Shown here one piece after another: positions 1 through 5,266 of a stretch of DNA of 5,266 bases (position 1 is the first letter of the stretch; each line of letters begins with the position of its first letter). The stretch is from Paludibacteraceae bacterium. Its GTDB lineage: Bacteria > Bacteroidota > Bacteroidia > Bacteroidales > Paludibacteraceae. The stretch is taken from the NCBI GenBank assembly GCA_017550055.1, contig JAFYMM010000043.1, forward strand, positions 1 through 5,266. The letters are read 5' to 3'. The notes beneath the pieces are model-generated. The model was not told the DNA's origin and ran no database searches. It saw only the letters and a program-made list of their open reading frames with translations. The position numbers and the translations under genes are program-made.

Positions 1-1990
1 CGCCATAATAGATTACTGGCACACCCAGAATAGTAAGGTTAAATGCATGGAGAAGAGCCAATTTGTCGTAAGCCACCGAGTCAGTGATACCTACAGTACG
101 AGTCCAACCTGCTGCTTTAGCATCTTCGCCCACTTTGATGTCGCCCGATTCCAATGCCATGAAACGTGGTTTGTCGTGATTGCCCGACACATAGCCCATA
201 AGGTTGTGTGCGCCATACACTTTGAGGCTTGAATTAAGCACGTTGCTCAAACGTGTCATAGTACCGCCACTCACACCATTGAATGCCGATGTAGCTTCGT
301 CGAACACGTTGAAGTCGAATTGACCATCAAGCATACCGCTATTTACATAACTTGCAATGAGTTCAGGCGAGCCATACGATTCACCGATTTGATAGAAGTT
401 GCCCTCTGGACGAGTCAATTTCATGCGGTGAGTCAATTCGCGCCAATATTCTTCGTTCACGTGTTTACATGCGTCATGACGGAAACCATCTACGCCAAAC
501 TCTTTCAACCAATACACAGCCGAGTCAACCATAATGTCAACTACCACTGGGTTGCCCATATCGAGTGTAGGCATAAACACGTCGAACCAAGTAGTCAAGC
601 GTTGTTCGTCCCACAATTCTGTGTTCATACGTCCGTCTGGCAAATAGAGCGGAGTTGCATACTCTGGGTTGCGTTTGAACAATGGGTGGTCTTGATGCAC
701 GTGGTTAGCCACATAGTCGAGCAAGATATTGATTTCGTGGTCGTGAGCATCTGCCACGAGCGCTTTCAATTCGTCGTTAGTACCGAAACGGCAATCCACT
801 TGCGATGAAGAGATTGGCCAATAGCCGTGATAACCAGCAAATTTAGTGTCAGCCAAAGCATTGTAGCCATAAGGTTCGAATGGGTTTTGGTTGAGCGGCG
901 AGAGCCACAATGTGTTAGCACCCAATTTATTGAAATACTCTTCGTCAATCACTTGTTTGATACCAGCCAAGTCGCCACCATGGTAGTCAGCGCGAGGATG
1001 CACGTCAGGACGATTCATTGGACGGTTGTTGTCTGGATTGCCATCACGGAAACGGTCAACAAGCATAAAGTAAATAATTTGAGCATATTTATCGCTACGG
1101 TCAAGCTCTGCTGCATCCGTAACGATTTTACCATTGTAGAGAGGCACAAGGATTTCGTTAGAGATACCATATTCGTTAGAAGCCCACACACGAATCACCG
1201 ATTTAGACCATTCCTGAGCCTCAACAGGCACTTTCACTGTGATTTCTCCATCTGCAAACTCAACAAAACGTTCGTCAAGAGCCACATTGTTCCAATAAGC
1301 CCACACGCGTTCAGTCGCTTCTGCTTTCACCGTAAATCTACCACAACCCAACTCGCCTGTCAACAATTTAGGGAATTTATCCTCATTGCCATTCACTTGC
1401 ATGATAGAATTGAATTTACCAAAACCATTGTCCACTTTGTTTGGGTTAGTGTCATCGTGGTTTTGTTCGCCATCAATAAGCAATTGATAGAGATAAGTAC
1501 CCGGACTGAGCAACATCGTAACCTCATACAATCCCTCTTCGTTCAAAGTCAAATCAGGTGTCAACGCAGGCACCCAGTTGTTCATCTGACCAGCAATTTG
1601 GATGCGACCAATCTCGCGACCATTAGGATTGTATGTGAAAGTATAATTAAATTTATCACTTTTACGCACAGGCACCGAATAAGCCACACCTTCTACCCAA
1701 AGGTTGATATACGACATCGGATGCATCTCTTCGCCACAATAAAAATCGAGCATAAGTTTATCTTCGCTCAACGCCACTGCAAGTGCAGCATCGGCTGACG
1801 TAACCGAATCTACACGCGATGGGTCAACAACAAAGTCGCGAGTCAACACTTTGGTAGGACCCACATTCACCAACGTAAGCGAGTTAGGACCCACACACAC
1901 CGATTTATCAGGCTGATAACCAACCTCTGGTGCTTTGCAACAGCCAAACAATGCCGCCGCAGCAACTAAAGAAAGAAGAAATTTTTTCAT
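1..1990 (-). CDS. GH13 alpha-amylase-family lipoprotein, C-terminus cut by window edge
   Basis: Glycoside hydrolase family 13 enzyme, expected to cleave alpha-1,4 (possibly alpha-1,6) glucans such as starch, glycogen or maltodextrins. About 663 residues are visible without a stop; the gene runs off the left edge just after the VIYYG motif, so the end of the barrel and domain C are missing. The N-terminus is a lipoprotein signal (MKKFLLSL, hydrophobic stretch, LFG-C) with Cys17 as the lipid anchor. Residues about 20-115 are a beta-rich region of unknown family. Residues about 120-200 resemble a CBM48/AMPK-type glycogen-binding E-set (GQMNNW with Trp139, then PGTYLYQLLIDG). A second Ig-like stretch runs to about 300, and the TIM barrel starts near 304 (VDRFRDGNPDNN). 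Conserved regions seen are DYVANH (425-430), GFRHD with nucleophile Asp506, IGES with acid/base Glu537, and GNHD with Asp606. The full GH13 triad is therefore present and the enzyme should be active. It has its own promoter and no Sus partner genes are in view. Surface or periplasmic location is inferred. The exact subfamily (neopullulanase-like or SusG-like) is unresolved. Confidence 0.93.
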   Translation of the reverse strand, partial: MKKFLLSLVAAAALFGCCKAPEVGYQPDKSVCVGPNSLTLVNVGPTKVLTRDFVVDPSRVDSVTSADAALAVALSEDKLMLDFYCGEEMHPMSYINLWVEGVAYSVPVRKSDKFNYTFTYNPNGREIGRIQIAGQMNNWVPALTPDLTLNEEGLYEVTMLLSPGTYLYQLLIDGEQNHDDTNPNKVDNGFGKFNSIMQVNGNEDKFPKLLTGELGCGRFTVKAEATERVWAYWNNVALDERFVEFADGEITVKVPVEAQEWSKSVIRVWASNEYGISNEILVPLYNGKIVTDAAELDRSDKYAQIIYFMLVDRFRDGNPDNNRPMNRPDVHPRADYHGGDLAGIKQVIDEEYFNKLGANTLWLSPLNQNPFEPYGYNALADTKFAGYHGYWPISSSQVDCRFGTNDELKALVADAHDHEINILLDYVANHVHQDHPLFKRNPEYATPLYLPDGRMNTELWDEQRLTTWFDVFMPTLDMGNPVVVDIMVDSAVYWLKEFGVDGFRHDACKHVNEEYWRELTHRMKLTRPEGNFYQIGESYGSPELIASYVNSGMLDGQFDFNVFDEATSAFNGVSGGTMTRLSNVLNSSLKVYGAHNLMGYVSGNHDKPRFMALESGDIKVGEDAKAAGWTRTVGITDSVAYDKLALLHAFNLTILGVPVIYYG

Positions 1991-2078
1991 TTTTATAGAA
2001 TTTTATTATTATTTATTTGTTTTTAAAAGCGAAAATAACAGAAGAACAAAATTATTCTCCATTACTCACAATACGATG

Positions 2079-2109
2079 CAAAGATACAAAAAAAATCTTA
2101 CATACACAA
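2079..2109 (-). promoter_or_regulatory. Bacteroidetes-type promoter of the amylase gene
   Basis: On the minus strand, TTG (2109-2107), a 20-bp spacer and TATCTTTG (2086-2079) match the Bacteroidetes sigma-ABfr consensus (TTTG/TTG, 19-21 bp, TAnnTTTG). Transcription would start near 2072, giving a leader of about 80 nt before the ATG at 1990. That leader is A/T-rich and has no Shine-Dalgarno site, as is usual in this phylum. It is the only good match in the gap, so it probably drives the amylase gene. Confidence 0.75.
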
Positions 2110-2178
2110 CACTAAAAACATAATACCACTTATAAAAAAAGAGAGTAATAAAACAACAAAAATGTGGCTGTCTTATTT

Positions 2179-2191
2179 GGCAAAGATTGCC
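2179..2191. repeat. Short inverted repeat GGCAA-AGA-TTGCC
   Basis: Perfect 5-bp arms (2179-2183 and 2187-2191) lie around a 3-bp centre. An outer pair, CTTAT (2172-2176) and ATAAG (2197-2201), could extend it as an interrupted hairpin. It lies about 70 bp upstream of the amylase -33 box. It could be an operator or a weak RNA hairpin, but it is short enough to be chance. Its minus strand also contains AATCTTTG, one base off a -7 box, with no clear -33 partner. Confidence 0.35.
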
Positions 2192-2250
2192 TGAAGATAA
2201 GGTTATCCTATGAAGAGGGTTACTAGAAGTAAGGAATGAGGAGTAAAGAT

Positions 2251-2314
2251 TATGTTTCGTATATCCTTCGTATATGTTTCGTATATGTTTCGTATATGCT
2301 TCGTATATGCTTCG
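2251..2314. repeat. 11-bp tandem repeat, nearly six copies
   Basis: The unit is TTCGTATATGY. The core TTCG recurs at 2256, 2267, 2278, 2289, 2300 and 2311, exactly 11 bp apart each time. The second copy has a variant end (TTCGTATATCC uses the same frame with TATC for TATG before it), and the last three copies end in T, C and C. The 11-bp period is close to one turn of B-DNA, so every unit faces nearly the same side of the helix. The array lies between the operon terminator and the amylase promoter, about 140 bp upstream of the latter. There are no spacers, so it is not a CRISPR. It may be a protein-binding array or simply a slippage-expanded intergenic repeat. Confidence 0.9.
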
Positions 2315-2349
2315 CAGAAATAAAGAAAAAACAAAGGAGAAATATAAAC

Positions 2350-2386
2350 AAAAAAAAAACGATGTTTGCCCACAAAGCAAACATCG
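2350..2386 (-). terminator. Intrinsic terminator of the three-gene operon
   Basis: A perfect 10-bp stem (2377-2386 with 2360-2369, arm CGATGTTTGC) encloses a 7-nt loop. On the minus strand it is followed at once by ten T (2359-2350). An extra A-T pair (2387 with 2359) can extend the stem. It lies 27 bp past the stop codon at 2414. The plus strand has no equally good T-run, so it works in the direction of the operon and insulates the amylase promoter. Confidence 0.93.
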
Positions 2387-2413
2387 TGTTAAAAAAATTA
2401 TAATTAAGGATTA

Positions 2414-3262
2414 TTATTTAGAACATACTGGGCGGACAGACTGCCCGGTAGTGCGAAATTCATTGCCACTTTGTACATCAGAAGAAATAAAGAATATGTG
2501 ACTAGCAAGCGTTGCGTTGTTAGTCTCAGTGTCGAGCGAACTTGACCAATAGTGACCGTACCTCTCACTAACAAAACTACTTGTGACCATGCGACCTGCA
2601 GCAGGCAAGAAAATTGAGTTACCATTAGGTCCGATTACTTTATATCCACCTACTCCATTTAGTGTGATCCATTCCCATTCGCAATTATTTTTCAACTCAT
2701 CTTGCTCTGCCTTGGTTGGCATACGCCAATTACCTCCCCAATTTGCTGTCGCAGCATCATCTTCTGGGTCAAGTACTGTTTTATTATCCACGATACCATA
2801 ATAACTATCGGTGCTATATTTTGTCATAGCATCCCAATTTGAACCATATTTATATGTACTCCAATAATATATTGCTTTTGTCTCAACCTCACCCCACGCG
2901 AAATAATCTCCAAATTCTTCTGGTTGTATCGCACCAACGTTGCATGTTGCCCATTTCACCGACAATCCCAAATCTACCCATTCATGTCCATTTTCCATTC
3001 CCGAAGTTTCGGTATTATCCGAACTTCCAGAAGACTCAATATAAACAGTATCATGTATATACACCGTTTTATGCACTTCTCTAACAACTACCTTTGGTAT
3101 AAGCAGGTGAACTGTATCAGCCCATTCGTTCTCGTATAAAAACAAACTATCGGCAACAGCATCTTGAATCAACTCGCCATTAGCCCAAACCACCGTATTA
3201 TTCTGAGCTAAACCAACTAAACTAATTACCGCTAAAGTAATTATTGCAAATATCTTTTTCAT
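2414..3262 (-). CDS. Exported FISUMP-domain protein (282 aa)
   Basis: Secreted or surface protein of unknown function, third gene of the block. A type I signal peptide (MKKIFAII, hydrophobic core, GLA|Q at 19/20) has no lipobox cysteine. Residues 20-76 form a stalk-like module with VVWANGEL (24-31), a DTVHLLIP segment (49-56) and KTVYIHDTVY (65-74), homologous to the neighbouring 347-residue protein. A Ser/Gly/Asn/Glu-rich linker (77-92) leads to a C-terminal domain (93-282) with the hallmarks of the Fibrobacter succinogenes major paralogous domain: EWVDLGLSVKWATCNVG, FGDYFAWGE, a NWGGNWRMPT block (174-183) and terminal SVRPV (275-279). That family is usually thought to have a C-type-lectin-like fold and ligand binding is only inferred; no catalytic residues are recognised. 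ATG at 3262 is favoured by the signal peptide. There is no Shine-Dalgarno site, and the terminator follows. Confidence 0.9.
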   Translation of the reverse strand: MKKIFAIITLAVISLVGLAQNNTVVWANGELIQDAVADSLFLYENEWADTVHLLIPKVVVREVHKTVYIHDTVYIESSGSSDNTETSGMENGHEWVDLGLSVKWATCNVGAIQPEEFGDYFAWGEVETKAIYYWSTYKYGSNWDAMTKYSTDSYYGIVDNKTVLDPEDDAATANWGGNWRMPTKAEQDELKNNCEWEWITLNGVGGYKVIGPNGNSIFLPAAGRMVTSSFVSERYGHYWSSSLDTETNNATLASHIFFISSDVQSGNEFRTTGQSVRPVCSK

Positions 3263-3331
3263 AATTATCTACTTTTTAAGTTAACAATATTTGTACATCA
3301 AAAAAACATCAATATAAAACAACTATTTTGC

Positions 3332-4375
3332 TTATTCAGACATCACATGAACAAGACGAACTGAATGACCGAACCAACGAGAACGTCCGTTCTTTGCAGG
3401 ATACTGCTCTTTTTCCTTAAATACATAATAATGAGCATAATCACCACCATCACACGAACCAGTCCAATAATAAGCAATAAAACCTACATTTGCAACAGAC
3501 TCACCACTACGATAACCAGCTACAGGCAAAAAGACTGCTCCTAAAGCCTCTAATTTTTCCCACTCTTCAAATGTGTATTTGTTTGTTTCCCAACCAAGAA
3601 TTGTAGTTGTAAAAGCAATATCACTAGGCACATTACATCCATCTGGTAATAAAATCATACCTTCTATAGAGTCTATCATAGCCTGAGCATACAAATTAGC
3701 TGCATTTTCACGACCATTAAACAAATAATTCCATTCATCAGCCGAAAGCACACGCCACAAACCAGATTGATTGCCTCCATTTGAAATAGCATTATACCCC
3801 CAATCATAATTAGTACCCACAATATCTTTTGCTTCGAATTTCAAAGGATAGTGTTGTGGATTGGTACTTGTAAGCGCAGGAGAAAAATCGCCATAACCCG
3901 ATGTAGCCCAACCAAAAAGATCTACTACATCATAAACACTATCTATTTTGCCATTCACTTTATATACCATATCATATTGCTCATCGGCAAAACTCCACGT
4001 ATTAGTAGAAACTTGATACTTAAGATTGCCTTGAGAAAAACAAACTTGCTTATCTGCTGATATTGAGAACAATCCTGCTATAGCTCCATCTGGATACACT
4101 ACAGAAGGATTATTTGGGTTATTTGGGTCATCAACATTCTCAGTATAGATTGTATCATGCACATAAACAGTATCATAGACTACTTTTACAATTGTACGTG
4201 GCAAAATCAAATGAAATGTATCAATCTCATTCATTTCACCATAAGTCAAACTATCGATTGTCTCTATAGGTGTACCATAAAGCAATTGGCCATTATTCCA
4301 TACAATTTGATTAGTCTGCGCCATTGTCAACAAACTAAATGTAGCAATAGCCAATAATAAAAAGAGCTTTTTCAT
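3332..4375 (-). CDS. Exported FISUMP-like protein with shared N-terminal stalk (347 aa)
   Basis: Secreted or surface protein of unknown function, middle gene of the block. Start taken at 4375 (MKKLFLLLA), because an in-frame ATG four codons upstream (4387) would add MYDI before the positively charged signal start. Type I signal peptide, cleavage TMA|Q at 19/20. Residues 20-79 match the downstream protein's stalk nearly position for position at first: IVWNNGQL (24-31), then IDSLTYGE (40-47), DTFHLILPR (52-60) and YDTVYVHDTIY (67-77). A DDPNNPNNP linker follows. The C-terminal region (about 97-347) carries motifs typical of a large Bacteroidales family: DKQVCFSQGNLKYQ (108-121), LFGWATSGY (153-161), YDWGYNAISNGGN (190-202), GLWRVLSADEW (205-215) and SVRLV (338-342). 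It is related in style to FISUMP domains but distinct from the third gene's domain. Spacing is 62 bp to the first gene and 69 bp to the third. Confidence 0.88.
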   Translation of the reverse strand: MKKLFLLLAIATFSLLTMAQTNQIVWNNGQLLYGTPIETIDSLTYGEMNEIDTFHLILPRTIVKVVYDTVYVHDTIYTENVDDPNNPNNPSVVYPDGAIAGLFSISADKQVCFSQGNLKYQVSTNTWSFADEQYDMVYKVNGKIDSVYDVVDLFGWATSGYGDFSPALTSTNPQHYPLKFEAKDIVGTNYDWGYNAISNGGNQSGLWRVLSADEWNYLFNGRENAANLYAQAMIDSIEGMILLPDGCNVPSDIAFTTTILGWETNKYTFEEWEKLEALGAVFLPVAGYRSGESVANVGFIAYYWTGSCDGGDYAHYYVFKEKEQYPAKNGRSRWFGHSVRLVHVMSE

Positions 4376-4437
4376 AATATCATACATTTTAATTATTTAT
4401 AATTCATTCAATCAAAAAACCTTAGACAATATCGTAT

Positions 4438-4929
4438 TTATCGTTTAATAACATTAAAAACTCTATTGCCTGAAACAAGAACATAAGTACCAGCCGAATA
4501 GTCTGACATATCAATAGACACACTGCCATCATTAAGTTGAACAATTTCCAACAAACGACCATCAACAGAATACAGTCTAACACAATCACCATCGGCATTA
4601 TTGACATTCAAGATATCAGCTATAGGGTTAGGATATGCCACTACTTGCATTGTTTGAGGAGCCAATTCCACTCCTACAGGACCACCCCCAGAATTATCGC
4701 CATCACCATAGCGCAAATGTTGTACTTGATCAAATTGTGCGCGATAGATAATATTATCCACACTGTCATAAACAATTAGAAATTCGCCACTATAGACAAC
4801 TTTGCCAATGCGACTAAGAACTGAATATACTTCATCGCCCGATATAGAACGTATAATCAACGATGTTTCAGCATAAGAGCAACTTAACCCTAAGGCTACG
4901 AATAGAATCATTAGTAATGTTCGTTTCAT
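4438..4929 (-). CDS. Small T9SS cargo-like protein with C-terminal sorting domain (163 aa)
   Basis: Probably exported to the outer surface by the type IX secretion system; role unknown. The signal peptide MKRTLLMI ends SYA|E (20/21). Cys17 sits in a poor lipobox (GLS-C), so signal peptidase I is favoured. Residues 21-74 form a short beta-rich domain (ISGDEVYSVL, GKVVYSGEFLIVYD, FDQVQHLRYGD) of a pattern common in Prevotella proteins of this type. A Gly/Asp/Ser linker (75-86) precedes a T9SS type A sorting domain (about 92-163): YPNP (99-102), YSVDGRL (120-126), AGTYVL (146-151) and the basic end VIKR. Almost no cargo lies between signal peptide and sorting domain, which is unusual since most T9SS cargo is much larger. 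First gene of the probable operon, with a strong Shine-Dalgarno site fixing the ATG at 4929. It could also be a remnant of a larger cargo, but no frameshift is visible. Confidence 0.88.
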   Translation of the reverse strand: MKRTLLMILFVALGLSCSYAETSLIIRSISGDEVYSVLSRIGKVVYSGEFLIVYDSVDNIIYRAQFDQVQHLRYGDGDNSGGGPVGVELAPQTMQVVAYPNPIADILNVNNADGDCVRLYSVDGRLLEIVQLNDGSVSIDMSDYSAGTYVLVSGNRVFNVIKR

Positions 4930-4942
4930 TTATAACCTCCTT
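4930..4942 (-). promoter_or_regulatory. Strong Shine-Dalgarno site for the 163-residue protein
   Basis: The minus strand reads AAGGAGGT followed by TATAA and ATG. GGAGG (4940-4936) stands 6 nt before the start codon. It is a near-perfect complement of the 16S anti-SD tail. None of the other three starts in the window has such a site, which fits the usual SD-independent initiation in Bacteroidetes. The site fixes the start at 4929. Confidence 0.85.
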
Positions 4943-4944
4943 TT

Positions 4945-4960
4945 TTAAATAATTATTTAA
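4945..4960. repeat. 16-bp perfect A/T palindrome beside the Shine-Dalgarno site
   Basis: TTAAATAATTATTTAA is identical to its reverse complement and ends a few bases upstream of GGAGG. It might be an operator for a dimeric regulator. In A/T-rich leader DNA such palindromes also arise by chance, so function is uncertain. Confidence 0.4.
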
Positions 4961-4970
4961 TTCATGATAT

Positions 4971-5021
4971 AAAAAATGCAGAACTAATTAATAAATGTTA
5001 ATTTACTAATCAATTCTGCAC
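4971..5021 (-). terminator. Terminator-like or attenuator hairpin in the operon leader
   Basis: Arms 5001-5020 and 4977-4996 form a 20-bp stem round a UAAC tetraloop. On the minus strand it is followed directly by six U (4976-4971). Three positions that are A/C mismatches on the plus strand become G-U pairs in minus-strand RNA, and the next outer pair (5021 with 4976) is also G-U, so the structure suits a minus-strand transcript. The stem is A/U-rich with only three G-C pairs, so termination may be partial. No promoter match lies between it and the gene at 4929, so transcripts must read through it. An attenuator, a 5' stabilising stem, or the end of a small RNA are all possible. Confidence 0.6.
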
Positions 5022-5037
5022 GTATATTATGGCACTA

Positions 5038-5045
5038 CAAAAGTA
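5038..5045 (-). promoter_or_regulatory. Possible second promoter (-7 box only)
   Basis: TACTTTTG on the minus strand matches TAnnTTTG. No TTG is found at the expected 19-21 bp upstream, so support is weak. If used, transcription would start near 5031, just before the leader hairpin. The (AG)9 repeat would lie about 30-47 bp upstream of the box. Confidence 0.35.
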
Positions 5046-5074
5046 GCACAAATCACTGAAATCCCTTTGTTTCT

Positions 5075-5092
5075 AGAGAGAGAGAGAGAGAG
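5075..5092. repeat. (AG)9 dinucleotide repeat in the operon leader
   Basis: Nine uninterrupted AG units (CT on the transcribed strand) lie between the two candidate promoters. Such simple repeats are prone to slipped-strand mispairing. Here, length change would alter spacing in the leader and upstream of the possible second promoter. On the minus strand the run also lies inside an 8-codon open frame (ATG at 5099, MVTLSLSL, stop TAG at 5075-5073). Confidence 0.9.
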
Positions 5093-5151
5093 TTACCATC
5101 GCTATATATTAATTTTAATAAGAAAAAATCATACTCATCACTTCAACGATG

Positions 5152-5183
5152 CAAAGGTAGGAATTATTTTTCAGATAAACAAA
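5152..5183 (-). promoter_or_regulatory. Consensus Bacteroidetes promoter upstream of the operon
   Basis: The minus strand shows TTTG (5183-5180), a 20-bp spacer and TACCTTTG (5159-5152), a full match to the sigma-ABfr consensus. The start would be near 5145, giving a leader of about 215 nt before the ATG at 4929. The -33 box lies in the T-run that ends the tRNA terminator. It shares the extended string TTTGCATCGT with the amylase promoter. Confidence 0.75.
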
Positions 5184-5221
5184 AAAAGAGTGATAAACCT
5201 TTCAGTCCATCACTCTTTTTT
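5181..5221 (-). terminator. Terminator downstream of tRNA-Thr
   Basis: A 13-bp perfect stem (5182-5194 with 5209-5221; core GAGTGAT/ATCACTC) closes a 14-nt loop. On the minus strand it ends in a run of T that is partly inside the stem (5187-5181). It begins within two bases of the tRNA 3' end, so it should end the tRNA transcript. The matching A and T tracts on both sides mean it could also work for plus-strand transcription. Confidence 0.88.
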
Positions 5222-5222
5222 G

Positions 5223-5266
5223 AGCCTCTTGTCGGATTCGAACCAACGACCCCGAGATTACAAATC
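5223..5266 (-). tRNA. tRNA-Thr(UGU), 3' part only
   Basis: The last 44 nt of a tRNA are visible on the minus strand; the 5' part lies beyond the window. Reading in order: an anticodon loop TTTGTAA (5264-5258) with anticodon TGT (5262-5260), the 3' anticodon strand TCTCG, a 5-nt variable loop GGGTC, a T-arm GTTGG-TTCGAAT-CCGAC (5247-5231, one G-U pair), and the acceptor strand AAGAGGC (5230-5224) with discriminator U. No CCA is encoded; the sequence continues CAAAA. The UGU anticodon reads Thr codons ACA and ACG. Confidence 0.93.

Larger units (their letters stand above)
1991..2413. other. Gene-free gap between the operon end and the amylase gene
   Basis: This 423-bp stretch holds no credible gene. 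Read on the minus strand it contains the operon terminator (2350-2386), an 11-bp tandem repeat (2251-2314), a small inverted repeat (2179-2191) and the amylase promoter (2079-2109) with its leader. The open frames crossing it are low-complexity, have no recognisable domain and run through the repeat. Confidence 0.8.

Noticed and set aside
827..1798. Plus-strand open frame of 323 codons opposite the amylase gene
   Set aside because: It is antisense to a well-supported GH13 gene with all catalytic motifs. Its own translation is rich in His, Ile, Thr and Arg with no recognisable domain. The 320-808 plus-strand frame is rejected for the same reason.
2251..2314. CRISPR array
   Set aside because: The units abut with no spacers, are only 11 bp long, and no cas genes are visible.
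2066..2380. Minus-strand open frame of 104 codons across the gap
   Set aside because: It starts inside the terminator hairpin and reads through the 11-bp tandem repeat (giving an 11-residue IYExYTKHIR-type period), then over the amylase promoter. It is low-complexity with no domain.
4376..4387. Upstream ATG giving MYDIMKKL for the 347-residue protein
   Set aside because: The MKK start gives a standard signal peptide that aligns with the downstream paralogue from residue 1 through 32.
5115..5138. Seven-codon leader frame (MSMIFSY) after the consensus promoter
   Set aside because: It has no run of regulatory codons, no ribosome binding site, and is easily expected by chance in A/T-rich DNA.
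4930..5266. tRNA-associated integration site
   Set aside because: No integrase gene, no copy of the tRNA 3' end as a direct repeat and no transposase were seen in the window.

Overview
The window looks like chromosomal DNA of a Bacteroidales bacterium, most likely Prevotella or a close relative. Four things support this. There are Bacteroidetes-type promoters (TTG or TTTG, about 20 bp, TAnnTTTG) and A/T-rich start regions mostly without Shine-Dalgarno sites. Two secreted proteins belong to the Fibrobacter-succinogenes-major-paralogous (FISUMP) type common in this order. One small protein ends in a type IX secretion (T9SS) sorting domain. T9SS is frequent in Prevotella and largely absent from Bacteroides, so that domain favours Prevotella. 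The genus is inferred. Every gene lies on the minus strand, so the window reads biologically from right (5266) to left (1).

Right edge (5266 to 4930): the 3' part of tRNA-Thr(UGU), a strong terminator, and then a long leader. The leader holds a consensus promoter whose -33 box sits in the tRNA terminator tail, an (AG)9 dinucleotide repeat, a second possible -7 box, and a 20-bp terminator-like hairpin followed by six U. A 16-bp A/T palindrome and an unusually good Shine-Dalgarno site precede the first gene.

Middle (4929 to 2414): three co-directional genes 62 and 69 bp apart, probably one operon, closed by a textbook intrinsic terminator at 2350-2386. The first encodes a 163-residue T9SS mini-cargo (signal peptide, short beta-rich domain, sorting domain). 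The second and third encode exported proteins of 347 and 282 residues. They share a homologous N-terminal stalk with a DTVYxHDT-type motif but carry different C-terminal FISUMP-like domains. Together they look like a cell-surface or secreted set of unknown function.

Gap 2413 to 1991: the operon terminator, an 11-bp tandem repeat of nearly six copies, a small inverted repeat, and a good promoter for the next gene.

Left part (1990 to 1): a GH13 alpha-amylase-family lipoprotein, cut by the window edge just after the conserved IYYG motif. It has a CBM48-like module and all visible catalytic residues, and probably acts on starch or glycogen outside the cytoplasm. In a pair of sampled lines the three-gene block is poorer in G+C (about 35%) than the amylase gene (about 48%). 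No mobile-element genes, CRISPR array or known defence system is visible.
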